Source of the DNA: Anaerolineae bacterium
Lineage (GTDB): Bacteria; Chloroflexota; Anaerolineae; Aggregatilineales; Phototrophicaceae
NCBI GenBank assembly: GCA_025055175.1
Contig: JANWYT010000006.1
Span: 124,001 to 188,000, forward strand
Length of the DNA: 64,000 nt
Direction: 5' to 3'
A model generated the notes under the pieces. The model had not been told where the DNA came from. It made no database searches and worked only from the letters and a program-made list of their open reading frames with translations. Of the stretch, positions 43,560-51,554 are shown piece after piece. Both the position numbers and the translations under genes were made by a program. The first letter of the stretch is position 1. Each line of letters starts with the position of its first letter.

Positions 43560-44276
43560 CTAGCGGTAATGAATAGGCATCCAATAACCTCGACCGGGGA
43601 CAGTGACGACATAGGTCGGACGACGTGGATTGTCTTCTAATTTTTGGCGCAAGCGCGAGATGTTGACGCGAACCACGCTATAATCGCCATTGTCGGCATA
43701 TTCATCGCCCCAGACGACGCGCAACAGTTCTTCATGGGTGACGACCTGGCCTGCACTGCGCATGAGTGCCAACAGTATGCCATATTCAATCGGAGTCAGG
43801 CGCAAGCGCTGGCCACGTATGCTGGCCTGACGGCGCGACATGTCTAGCTTAAGCTGACGTACCTGGAGGTGGGTCTCTGGCTTGGGAGTCCATTCGACGC
43901 GCCGCAGCAGCGCCTTCACTCGCGCCACGAGTTCCTCTGGGCTGAAGGGTTTGGCCATATAGTCATCTGCTCCGGCCTCTAGGGCCAGCACCCGATCACG
44001 ATCACGACCATAACCACTCAAGACAATCATTGGTAAAAAGGAGTGAGAGCGCACACTTTTGAGGACTTCAATACCATTAATGTCTGGTAGGTTAATGTCC
44101 AGCAGCACCAGATCAGGCGTCTGTTGGCTGATCTCATTCAGCGCTGCGCTGCCATTATCCACCGAGACAGCTCGGAAGCCAGCGCTGTTTAGCACAGCGC
44201 AGACGACTTCAGCAGTGTCACCGTCATCTTCAACGATCAGGATGTTCAAACGACTGGCAGAGACGTTTGTTACCAT
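43560..44276 (-). CDS. Response regulator, OmpR/PhoB type
   Basis: The 238-residue protein has a receiver domain with acidic pocket D17-D18, phosphoacceptor D60 in LLDINLPD, and the Lys of YMAKPFSP. A winged-helix DNA-binding domain ends in YVVTVPGRGYWMP. There is no histidine kinase next to it, so it is an orphan regulator; either of the two soluble kinases at 11.5 kb and 15.4 kb could be a partner. The ATG at 44276 is preceded by a GTG. No Shine-Dalgarno is visible, so a leaderless or weakly initiated message is possible. It leads an operon with methyltransferase, membrane protein and surface protein genes. Confidence 0.9.
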   Translation of the reverse strand: MVTNVSASRLNILIVEDDGDTAEVVCAVLNSAGFRAVSVDNGSAALNEISQQTPDLVLLDINLPDINGIEVLKSVRSHSFLPMIVLSGYGRDRDRVLALEAGADDYMAKPFSPEELVARVKALLRRVEWTPKPETHLQVRQLKLDMSRRQASIRGQRLRLTPIEYGILLALMRSAGQVVTHEELLRVVWGDEYADNGDYSVVRVNISRLRQKLEDNPRRPTYVVTVPGRGYWMPIHYR

Positions 44277-44390
44277 CACAAAACAACCCGATAACTAAGC
44301 TGTAACATCCCCTATTCTACACTATTCAGGCGCTTTGCAAGCCATAAGCAGGCAATAAAGAGCAATCTTTTGTTGTCTTTGTACAAACAA

Positions 44391-44411
44391 AACGCGCCTT
44401 CACAGCGCGTT
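44391..44411 (-). terminator. Intrinsic terminator after tRNA-Val
   Basis: AACGCGC/GCGCGTT forms a 7-bp stem with a 7-base loop. On the minus strand it is followed by TTGTTTG, giving a T-rich tail. It begins 11 bases past the tRNA 3' end. Confidence 0.75.
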
Positions 44412-44421
44412 CATCTGAGTA

Positions 44422-44494
44422 TGGGCAGTATCCGGCTCGAACGGATGACCCTACCCTTGTAAGGGGTATGCTCTGCCAACTGAGCTAACCGCCC
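44422..44494 (-). tRNA. tRNA-Val (anticodon TAC)
   Basis: On the minus strand the acceptor stem GGGCGGT/ACTGCCC (one G-T pair) with discriminator A is visible. The D-arm contains AGCTCAGTTGGCAGAGC, and the anticodon stem TACCC/GGGTA has loop CTTACAA (anticodon TAC). The T-arm GGTTCGA-type sequence is ATCCG-TTCGAGC-CGGAT. The total is 73 bases. CCA is not encoded. It has its own promoter and terminator. Confidence 0.95.
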
Positions 44495-44502
44495 GCGCTT
44501 TT

Positions 44503-44531
44503 AGTATACCGAACTTGCGCAGCGCTGGCAA
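44503..44531 (-). promoter_or_regulatory. Promoter for tRNA-Val
   Basis: On the minus strand TTGCCA (44531-44526), a 17-base spacer and TATACT (44508-44503) lie 8 bases before the tRNA 5' end. The -35 is within 10 bases of the end of the upstream minus-strand gene. Confidence 0.75.
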
Positions 44532-44538
44532 TCGTGAT

Positions 44539-44943
44539 TTAATCCTCAAGCAGCTCCTCCAGCCACTGCACAGCCGCTCCCTCTACGAAGAAAATGCGAG
44601 CCTGGCGGCTGGCATGACTGCGTAATCGTGCGAAAGCCATCATCAGATAGGACGTCGCGGAACGATTGATGAGGATAGCGATGCGCCCAGACACCTCAGG
44701 TCGCAGCGCATTCAGCACAGCCGCGCGCTCGCGCAGGTAAGGCGTCATGCTCACGCGCCGATCGCGCAAGTCATACAAGACGAGATAAGGTTGCTTCTCA
44801 TCCCATTGCCCGATTCGTTGCGTGAGGAAGTTGTACCAAGCATCGACAGTTGCACGACTCACATCGTCGATGACGAACTTCATAATCATGCCATCATGCA
44901 AGGTACTGTAACGGATAGGAAGGTTGGCAAATGCCTCAGACAT
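44539..44943 (-). CDS. Hypothetical STAS/SpoIIAA-like small protein
   Basis: The 134-residue soluble protein alternates strands and helices (PYLVLYDLRDRRVS, AILINRSATSYLMMAFARLR, ARIFFVEGAAVQWLEELL) in a way that recalls the SpoIIAA/STAS fold found in several small bacterial proteins. I cannot confirm this without a profile search. The ATG at 44943 is preferred because the extra N-terminal part of the longer frame to 45030 overlaps truB and looks unlike a protein core; GAGG lies 9 bases upstream. It follows truB and is probably the last gene of the nusA operon. Confidence 0.6.
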   Translation of the reverse strand: MSEAFANLPIRYSTLHDGMIMKFVIDDVSRATVDAWYNFLTQRIGQWDEKQPYLVLYDLRDRRVSMTPYLRERAAVLNALRPEVSGRIAILINRSATSYLMMAFARLRSHASRQARIFFVEGAAVQWLEELLED

Positions 44944-45002
44944 TGATGAAGGCCTCATTCCACACATCAAGCACTTGAAAGATTGTATGCCGATTGATGG
45001 CA

Positions 45003-45881
45003 TTAAGCCAGTACTTTGTGCGGCCACCATCGCCCCACTCCGGGCCGCAGCACAGCCACAGCTGCTCCCTCTTCATCCAGAGCCAAAACCCAGTCCCGCT
45101 CATCTTCAGCCGAGCGAATAATAGGCCGACCCAAGCGCAGCTCAGCTATCTGAGCTGCGTTCAGGCGAATCATCTGCGACTCGCCGAAAGCTTGCGATGG
45201 GCTGACGAGCTGAGCGCGCAAGGCCTCGACGTCTGTCAGCTGTTTTAGAGTACAGGCCTGAGCCACGTCGAAACGTCCGCTGCGAGTGCGCCGCAAGGCC
45301 ACCAAGTGCGCCCCGACTCCGAGCGCCTGCCCTAGATCGTGGGCCAGGCTACGGACGTACGTCCCGGAAGAGCAAACGATCTCCAGCGCAAGCTCAGGAT
45401 TAGACCAATCCAGCACAGTCAAACGGTCGATTCGCACCGCGCGCGGCACAAGCTCCACTGCCTCTCCCGCACGCGCCAGCTCGTAGAGCTTTCTGCCGTC
45501 TTGCTTGATGGCGCTGTAGATAGGCGGAAGTTGGTCAATCTGGCCGATGAAGCGCGGTAGCACGGCCTCCACTTGCTCCAAGTCCACGCCACTGGCGTCA
45601 TGACGCCCGATGACCTGGCCTTCGGCATCGTAGGTGGTCGTGGACTCGCCCAAGCGAATGTGGGCCACATAGGTCTTGTCGTGAGCCATGACGTATTCGC
45701 TCAGCCGCGTCGCGCGGCCCAGACACAGCAGCAGCACGCCCGTCGCCGATGGATCGAGCGTGCCAGCATGGCCCACTTTAACCTGGCGCAGGCCAGCTTG
45801 ACGCAGGACACGCCGCGCATAGGCCACCATATCATGGCTGGTCGGGCCGAGCGGCTTGTCTAAGTTGATGAAGCCGTCCAT
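45003..45881 (-). CDS. truB: tRNA pseudouridine(55) synthase
   Basis: The 292-residue enzyme makes pseudouridine 55 in the T-loop of tRNAs. The catalytic aspartate is D43 in GHAGTLDPSATG, and GFINLDKPLGPTSHD at the N-terminus is characteristic. The family core continues to GTYVRSLAHDLG. The C-terminal PUA-like part is present. The ATG at 45881 is used; the frame is open to a TTG at 45890. Its start lies just after the nrnA-like stop codon in the same operon. Confidence 0.95.
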   Translation of the reverse strand: MDGFINLDKPLGPTSHDMVAYARRVLRQAGLRQVKVGHAGTLDPSATGVLLLCLGRATRLSEYVMAHDKTYVAHIRLGESTTTYDAEGQVIGRHDASGVDLEQVEAVLPRFIGQIDQLPPIYSAIKQDGRKLYELARAGEAVELVPRAVRIDRLTVLDWSNPELALEIVCSSGTYVRSLAHDLGQALGVGAHLVALRRTRSGRFDVAQACTLKQLTDVEALRAQLVSPSQAFGESQMIRLNAAQIAELRLGRPIIRSAEDERDWVLALDEEGAAVAVLRPGVGRWWPHKVLA

Positions 45882-45886
45882 CGGGT

Positions 45887-46885
45887 TCAACCAAGCTCAA
45901 GCTTGCCGCGCGCCGCTGCTTCGTGCAGCAGGGGCATGATAGCTACTTTGGCTTCGGCCAACGTCCCCTGGAAGGTCAGGCCAGCCGCTTGGACATGGCC
46001 ACCACCGCCAAATTGCCTGGCAACTTCAGCGACGTTGTAGCCGCGCTTGCAGCGCAGGCTGACGCGGATCGTCTGCGGCTCTTTCTCCTTGAAAACAGCC
46101 GCTATTCTGGCCTCATTCACTTGATTCATCCACTGAACAAGATCAGCGTCTTCGGTCTTCTCCAAGCCGTGCGCCTCCGCAGCTAAGAGGGTGGCCTCGG
46201 CCCAAATGACCTGGCCCTCCAGGGTGACAGTTGGCATGATAGCTTTCCAAGCGCGCACGTCGTCATAGGATCGGCTGTCCAAAGTATGGGCCATGATGGC
46301 GCTGAGTGAAGCACCTGCCTCCATCAAAATTTGGGCAATGTGCAAGGTCTGCGGCGTCACAGAGCTAGTACGAAAGCCCAACGTGTCGGTCACCAGGCCC
46401 GTCAAGATAGCCTGAGCAGCATCAGCCTGGATGGGCCAATCAGCCTGTACCGCCCACAGGTAGATGACCTCTGCTGTCGAGCAAGCCGACGGCAGCACAA
46501 GGCGTGCTGTCCCAAACATGGGATTCGTCGGGTGATGATCGACGTTGATGAGCTGAGCGCTGTGAGCCTGAGCATAGCGTCCTACTTCACCAGCTCGCTC
46601 AGAGTCAGCGCAATCGACTATGACTAATACATCCCACTGACCTTCGCTCAAGCCGGGTTGCACAGTGTCAGCTCCAGCCAGGAAGCTGAGATAATTCGGC
46701 ACGCCCTCATCTACTGCCAACGTTACATCACGGCCCTGAGCGCGCAGCAGATGGCCCAGGCCCAGCAGAGAACCGATAGCATCGCCATCGGGGTTGTGAT
46801 GGGTCACCACCAGCACGCGTCGCGCTGCCGCGATCATGCGCGTCGCTTGTTCCCATTCCGCCACCTGAGTTTTTTCAACGGGCAT
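45887..46885 (-). CDS. nrnA: DHH-family phosphoesterase, NrnA-like
   Basis: The 332-residue protein has the DHH core HHNPDGDAIGS (D33, D35), DCADSER, VDHHPTNP and the DHHA1 domain GGGHVQAAG. These are the features of bifunctional oligoribonuclease/pAp phosphatases that degrade nanoRNA and, in some bacteria, cyclic di-AMP. Its place between rbfA and truB is common in monoderm-type genomes. The start is 10 bases inside the end of rbfA. It is the closest family match, but activity on a given substrate is not shown. Confidence 0.9.
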   Translation of the reverse strand: MPVEKTQVAEWEQATRMIAAARRVLVVTHHNPDGDAIGSLLGLGHLLRAQGRDVTLAVDEGVPNYLSFLAGADTVQPGLSEGQWDVLVIVDCADSERAGEVGRYAQAHSAQLINVDHHPTNPMFGTARLVLPSACSTAEVIYLWAVQADWPIQADAAQAILTGLVTDTLGFRTSSVTPQTLHIAQILMEAGASLSAIMAHTLDSRSYDDVRAWKAIMPTVTLEGQVIWAEATLLAAEAHGLEKTEDADLVQWMNQVNEARIAAVFKEKEPQTIRVSLRCKRGYNVAEVARQFGGGGHVQAAGLTFQGTLAEAKVAIMPLLHEAAARGKLELG

Positions 46886-47255
46886 CGTCCGTATCTCCCA
46901 CGATTACATCATCGGGCGGAATGTCCAGCGAGTCGATGAGCTGGTTGAGACGCTCACCCGTCTCCAGTGTATCATCCCAGCGGAAGACCAGGTCTGGCGT
47001 GCTGCGTAGGCGCACGCGCTTGCCTACTTCGCGACGCAAGAAGCCTTTAGCGCTCTTCAGCGCGTCCATAACTTCCTGACGGCGCGCTTCTTCTCCCAAA
47101 GCGTTAATGTAGCTCACGGCATACTGCATTTCTTCATCTAGCTTGACTTCCGTCACAGTTACGCCACGCAGCCGCGGATCAGAGACCTCACGCAGCAGCA
47201 GCTCGCTCAAAATTTGACGAATGCGGTCTTGCATACGTCCTCGTGCGATCTTCAT
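46875..47255 (-). CDS. rbfA: 30S ribosome-binding factor A
   Basis: The 126-residue KH-fold protein matures the 5' end of 16S rRNA. The N-terminal RMQDRIRQILSELLLREVSDPR, read in parts, and the conserved PDLVFRWDDTLETGERLNQLI are diagnostic. ATG 47255 has AAAGG 8 bases upstream and starts the family core; the longer frame to 47294 is not supported. The C-terminus overlaps nrnA by 11 bases. Confidence 0.93.
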   Translation of the reverse strand: MKIARGRMQDRIRQILSELLLREVSDPRLRGVTVTEVKLDEEMQYAVSYINALGEEARRQEVMDALKSAKGFLRREVGKRVRLRSTPDLVFRWDDTLETGERLNQLIDSLDIPPDDVIVGDTDDAR

Positions 47256-47336
47256 CGGGATCAGCCTTTCTCTATCACAGGCCCGAAAGGCCATGGAGCT
47301 AGCCCGCAGAGGGCCAGCTCTTGAAGTATGAGGGGA

Positions 47337-49142
47337 TCAATTGACGCGCTCCATGACGAAGAATTCGATGAGGTCGCCTTCTTGCAAGTCGTTGAAGCCC
47401 TCAATGCTCACGCCACATTCGAAGCCAGTGCGCACCTCGCGCACATCTTCGTTGAAGCGCTTGAGCGAGATGAGCGACCCATTGTCCAGCAGCAATTCTT
47501 TGCCACGCCGCACGCGAACTTTGGCGTTGCGCCGCGCTTCGCCCTCGCGGACATAAGAGCCAGCAATCGTCCCCACTTTGGAGATTTTGAACAATTGGCG
47601 CACTTCGGCCACGCCAATCGTCTTGGCCTGGTACTGCGGCTCAAGCATGCCTTTCAACGCCAGCTCCATGTCCTCTAGCAGCTTGTAGATTACGTCGTAG
47701 TAGCGAATTTCTACGTTGTACATGGCCGCCGCCGAGCGCGTCGCAGCGCTCGGTTCGACGTTGAAGCCGATCACGATAGCGTGCGAGGTGCTGGCCAGCA
47801 TGATGTCGTTCTCCGTCAGGTTGCCTACGTCGGCGGCCAGAATGCGTATCTTGATCCCGTCTTTGTTGGAGTCGCTAAGCTGCTTGAGCGAATCGACAAT
47901 GGGTTGGAGCGAGCCGTTTACGTCTACCTTGATGATGAGGTTGAGTTCTTTGGTCTGGCCTGTTTGGAAGTGGGCATAAACATCTTCCAGGGTGAAAGAG
48001 CGCGCGGTCGTCTTGACGCTGCTGCGCTGAGCTTCCTGACGTTCTTCTACCAGCGCGCGCGCCTCGCGATCGTTCTTGACGACTTGGAAGCGTTCACCAG
48101 GCTGAGGCGGACTGCTCAGGCCCAGCACGCTGACTGGAGTGGAGGGTGGAGCTTCCTTGATCGGCTTGCCGAATTCGTCATACATAGCCTTAATGCGCCC
48201 GTAGGACACGCCTACTACCACCACATCGCCCACCTTGAGCGTGCCATTCATCACTAGCAGAGTGGCCATTGTGCCGCGATTGCGGTCTACTTGGGACTCA
48301 ATCACCACACCGCGCGGCGTACCTTTGGGGTTGGCGACAAAATTGTGCGAATCGGCAGTGAGTAGTATGGCTTCTAGCAAGTCTTCAATGCCTTGCTTCT
48401 TAATGGCAGCCACCGGCACCATGAGTGTATCGCCGTCCCAGTCATCCGCGACCAGCTCTAGTTCAGCCAACTGCTGCTTGACACGCTCAACGTTGGCGTT
48501 GCTCTTGTCAATCTTGGTAATCGCGACGACGATTGGCACGTTGGCCGCGCGCGCATGATTGATGGCTTCGCGCGTTGTGGGCATGACGCCGTCATCAGCT
48601 GCCACCACCAAGACAGCAATGTCGGCGCCCTGCGCACCTCGCGCGCGCATTTGGGTGAACGCTTCGTGGCCTGGGGTGTCCAGGAAGGTAATGCTGCGGT
48701 TGTTGTGTTTTACTCGGTACGCGCCGATGTGCTGGGTGATGCCGCCAGCCTCGCCGGCTGCCACATTGGTTGAACGAATGGTGTCTAGCAGAGTCGTCTT
48801 ACCATGATCGACATGGCCTAAGATAGCCACAATCGGCGGACGCGGTTTGAGGTCTTTAGGGTCTTCATCCGCATAAACCTCTTGGTATTTGCGCGTGAGC
48901 TGCTCGGCACGCGCCTGCTGGGCCTGCTGCTGCGCCAGAGCAGTCTTAGAGACTGCTTCATAACCGAACTCAGAGACAACAATAGCAGCAGTGTCAAAAT
49001 CGATCTGCTGGTTGATAGAAGCCATAATGCCGCTGGCGATGAGCTTTTTCATCACCTCAATCGGGCTGGCCTTGATGAGTTCCGCTAGTTCGCGGACGGT
49101 TAGGTAATCTGGAACGATGATCGCTTGTTTCTCTTGAGCCAT
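47337..49142 (-). CDS. infB: Translation initiation factor IF-2 (short N-terminus)
   Basis: The 601-residue protein has G1 G109-HVDHGKT-T116, G3 DTPGHEAF and G4 TKIDKS, followed by domains II, III and IV. The N-terminal region is only about 100 residues: one IF2_N-like module ([20 protein letters not shown]) and a short linker, with none of the long acidic/basic extension found in many bacteria. AGGAGG lies 8 bases before the ATG at 49142. It follows ylxR in the operon. Confidence 0.95.
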   Translation of the reverse strand: MAQEKQAIIVPDYLTVRELAELIKASPIEVMKKLIASGIMASINQQIDFDTAAIVVSEFGYEAVSKTALAQQQAQQARAEQLTRKYQEVYADEDPKDLKPRPPIVAILGHVDHGKTTLLDTIRSTNVAAGEAGGITQHIGAYRVKHNNRSITFLDTPGHEAFTQMRARGAQGADIAVLVVAADDGVMPTTREAINHARAANVPIVVAITKIDKSNANVERVKQQLAELELVADDWDGDTLMVPVAAIKKQGIEDLLEAILLTADSHNFVANPKGTPRGVVIESQVDRNRGTMATLLVMNGTLKVGDVVVVGVSYGRIKAMYDEFGKPIKEAPPSTPVSVLGLSSPPQPGERFQVVKNDREARALVEERQEAQRSSVKTTARSFTLEDVYAHFQTGQTKELNLIIKVDVNGSLQPIVDSLKQLSDSNKDGIKIRILAADVGNLTENDIMLASTSHAIVIGFNVEPSAATRSAAAMYNVEIRYYDVIYKLLEDMELALKGMLEPQYQAKTIGVAEVRQLFKISKVGTIAGSYVREGEARRNAKVRVRRGKELLLDNGSLISLKRFNEDVREVRTGFECGVSIEGFNDLQEGDLIEFFVMERVN

Positions 49143-49225
49143 GCTCATTTCCTCCTGTTGTCGCGGAGCTGGCAGGCCCAAGAGAGCGAGTCTCAGCCCT
49201 GCCTAGCCCCCATTTTCATAAGCGT

Positions 49226-49483
49226 TCATACGACGATCTGCCGAAGTCGTTCACGATCAGCATCCGTCAGCTCGGTGCGCAGGGCTTTGGCCAAAGCCTG
49301 GCCCTGCGCTACCTTATGGCGGCAAGCGCTGTCATCGCAGACATACGCGCCGCGTCCATTGGCCTTGCCGCTGGGATCGACAAATACTCCTTCAGGGGTG
49401 CGCACCAGGCGTAAAAGTTGGCGCTTGGCGTCTGTCGTCCGACAGACGACGCACGTCCGTTGGGGAATGTGTTTGCGTCCCAT
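49226..49483 (-). CDS. ylxR: YlxR family RNA-binding protein (DUF448)
   Basis: The 85-residue protein has C11-V-V-C14 in QRTCVVCR, the conserved GRGAY and a second Cys pair C49/C54. That is the full YlxR pattern and would allow metal binding. YlxR is encoded between nusA and infB in many bacteria and is thought to bind RNA; roles as a regulator or RNase P modulator have been reported in Gram-positives. ATG 49483 has GAGGA 8 bases upstream; ATG 49498 is possible. Confidence 0.9.
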   Translation of the reverse strand: MGRKHIPQRTCVVCRTTDAKRQLLRLVRTPEGVFVDPSGKANGRGAYVCDDSACRHKVAQGQALAKALRTELTDADRERLRQIVV

Positions 49484-49503
49484 CGTCTGCGTCCTCATCG
49501 TCT

Positions 49504-51384
49504 CTAGTAATCGAAGTCGCTCCAGTCACCGCGCTTGCGATTGTCCTTGCGTTTGCGCTTGGCGCGGACGGCGCCGGCATCTTCATCGAAGATCAATTCG
49601 CGGCGCTTCTGTTTGTCGGGTTTGCCTTTGACCTTGCGAAGGTCTTCCTCGTCGTCTTCGAGCATGCTCTCATCAACGATGGGCGCGCTCGCGACAGGGG
49701 CGGTTGGCGCTGGCGATTGCGAAGCCGTCACCTTCGGCAGGATGATACCACCAAAAGCGTCGCGCTCAACCTGCTCATCGTCTGTCTCAGGTTCGGTCGA
49801 GGCGACAACCTGTGCCTCAGCGGTCGGAGCGCTCGCAGCGTCTGCAGGAACATCGGTCGTCGCGTCTTCGCTGAACATAGCATCAAGCTCAACTGTCATC
49901 ACTTCGTCAAGGCGCGTCTGGAGCAAGTGCATAGCGTCGCGGCCCGCGCGGCTCACCAATTGCTTGAGGCGGTCTTCATCGATCAGCAGAGCCAGCATGA
50001 CTTGTCCTACGCTGCCAAGAGGCTCAATCGCCTCTGTGATGAGGTCAGGTAGGCGCAGGGAGGAAACGGGCATGTCGAACAGCTTGGGTGGCAGCGTGGC
50101 GCGCACGGCTTCCACGTGGGCTTGTTCTTGACGACGAATCTCCTCCCGCATGTTGAGCAGGCGGCGTTCTACCAGGTCAGCAAACTTGGCCAGGATGTTC
50201 AGTTCTTCCTGGGTCGCTACCTTGCCCTCGTTGCGCTTGGCCTGGATACGACGCGCCTCTTCTACCAGCTGCGGGTACTGCCTGGGCAGATCATCCAGGG
50301 GCGGCACGTCCAGGTTGTCCAGGCCGCCTTGCACCGTCTCGGTCACGCTCTTGATATCGATACGCCAACCTGTCAGCTTGGCGGCCAAGCGAGCATTTTG
50401 GCCCTCTTTGCCAATAGCCAGCGAGAGCTGATCTTCTGGCACGATCACCAGGGCTGTCCTGCCGCTGGTCACATCATCTTCGAGATAGACACCTGTCACG
50501 CGAGCGGGCGACAGAGCCTTCATGATGAAGGTCTCTGGATTGGGACTCCACTCAATAACGTCAATCTTCTCGTGCAGCTCGTTGACGATACCTTGAATGC
50601 GGATGCCACGCATACCTACGCACGCGCCTACCGGATCAATACCCTCTTGCAAGGCCACTACAGCCACTTTGGAACGGTAGCCAGCCTCGCGCGCAATGCT
50701 CTTGATCTCAACCTGTCCACTGAAAATCTCTGGCACCTCGTATTCCAACAAGCGGCGCAGCATGTTGCGGTGAGAGCGAGACACGATGATCTCAGGGCCT
50801 TTGTTGCTGCGCTTGACCTCCTGCACGTACACGCGGATCTTATCGTGCTGGCGGTAACGCTCGCCGGGGATTTGTGCAGCGGGCAGCAGAACCGTCTCTG
50901 CGCGGTCCCCCAGACGCAAAGTCACCTTGCGGTTGTTTACGCTCTGGACGGTGGCAGTGGTAATCTCGCCCTCACGACTGGCGAATTCACGGTAAAGGGC
51001 TTCACGCTCCGACTCGCGAATCTTCTGCAAGATGACCTGCTTGGCGTTCTGCGCCGCAATGCGCCCGAATTTTTTGGTCGTGCCTTCCTCTTGCACCATC
51101 ACCAGGTCGCCAATCTGGCACTCTGGCGCATAATAGCGCGCTTTCTCCAAGAGGACTTCTGTCGTCGGGCTGACGACGCGATCCGTCACCTCTTTCTCGA
51201 CGAAGATCGCCACACGTCCGCTGTTGGGGTCGAAGCGCGCTTCAATCGCTTGAGAAGTGCCGACGTTGGCATATTTGCGGTACGCAGAGACGAGGGCGGT
51301 CTGTATGGCTTCCAGCACCACTTCAGGATCAAGAGAGCGTTCTTCTGCGATTTCGTTAAAGGCGCTTTGTAATTCGTTCGCCAT
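49504..51384 (-). CDS. nusA: Transcription termination/antitermination factor NusA with long C-terminal tail
   Basis: The 626-residue protein has the NusA N-terminal domain (about 1-130), an S1 domain (about 135-205) and two KH domains (about 225-360, with GACVGMRGIRIQGIVNEL and LAIGKEGQNARLAAKLTGW). Usual NusA length is 350-500. Here about 260 residues follow, including a helical segment and, from about 490, an acidic Ala/Pro/Thr linker. The protein ends in a Lys/Arg-rich tail with KQKRRELIFDED and KRKRKDNRKRG. It is the first gene of the operon, has a strong promoter upstream, and lacks the usual adjacent rimP. Confidence 0.93.
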   Translation of the reverse strand: MANELQSAFNEIAEERSLDPEVVLEAIQTALVSAYRKYANVGTSQAIEARFDPNSGRVAIFVEKEVTDRVVSPTTEVLLEKARYYAPECQIGDLVMVQEEGTTKKFGRIAAQNAKQVILQKIRESEREALYREFASREGEITTATVQSVNNRKVTLRLGDRAETVLLPAAQIPGERYRQHDKIRVYVQEVKRSNKGPEIIVSRSHRNMLRRLLEYEVPEIFSGQVEIKSIAREAGYRSKVAVVALQEGIDPVGACVGMRGIRIQGIVNELHEKIDVIEWSPNPETFIMKALSPARVTGVYLEDDVTSGRTALVIVPEDQLSLAIGKEGQNARLAAKLTGWRIDIKSVTETVQGGLDNLDVPPLDDLPRQYPQLVEEARRIQAKRNEGKVATQEELNILAKFADLVERRLLNMREEIRRQEQAHVEAVRATLPPKLFDMPVSSLRLPDLITEAIEPLGSVGQVMLALLIDEDRLKQLVSRAGRDAMHLLQTRLDEVMTVELDAMFSEDATTDVPADAASAPTAEAQVVASTEPETDDEQVERDAFGGIILPKVTASQSPAPTAPVASAPIVDESMLEDDEEDLRKVKGKPDKQKRRELIFDEDAGAVRAKRKRKDNRKRGDWSDFDY

Positions 51385-51482
51385 CTCCCATTAGCCTTTG
51401 GCCAGACACGTCGGCCACTTGAACGCAGAGAAGTGGGGGTTGCCCACTTCTCCATATGATGCACTGTTCTACGATTGTTGAC

Positions 51483-51512
51483 AATATAACACACTCTTCG
51501 GCGGTGTGTCAA
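51483..51512 (-). promoter_or_regulatory. Promoter of the nusA operon
   Basis: On the minus strand a perfect TTGACA (51512-51507) and TATATT (51488-51483) are spaced by 18 bases; TTATAT gives 17. It leaves a leader of about 90 bases before nusA. A CACAC/GTGTG inverted repeat lies inside the spacer and an imperfect ATTGT-TG-ACAAT palindrome overlaps the start-point side. Confidence 0.7.
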
Positions 51513-51554
51513 GTTGTTGAGTTGCGCTCAACGTGCCACGCAAGGATACCAAGA

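Noticed and set aside
50116..51372. 418-residue open frame on the plus strand opposite nusA
   Set aside because: It is fully antisense to nusA, which has clear domains, and its translation lacks any recognisable motif. Long mirror frames are expected in GC-rich DNA.
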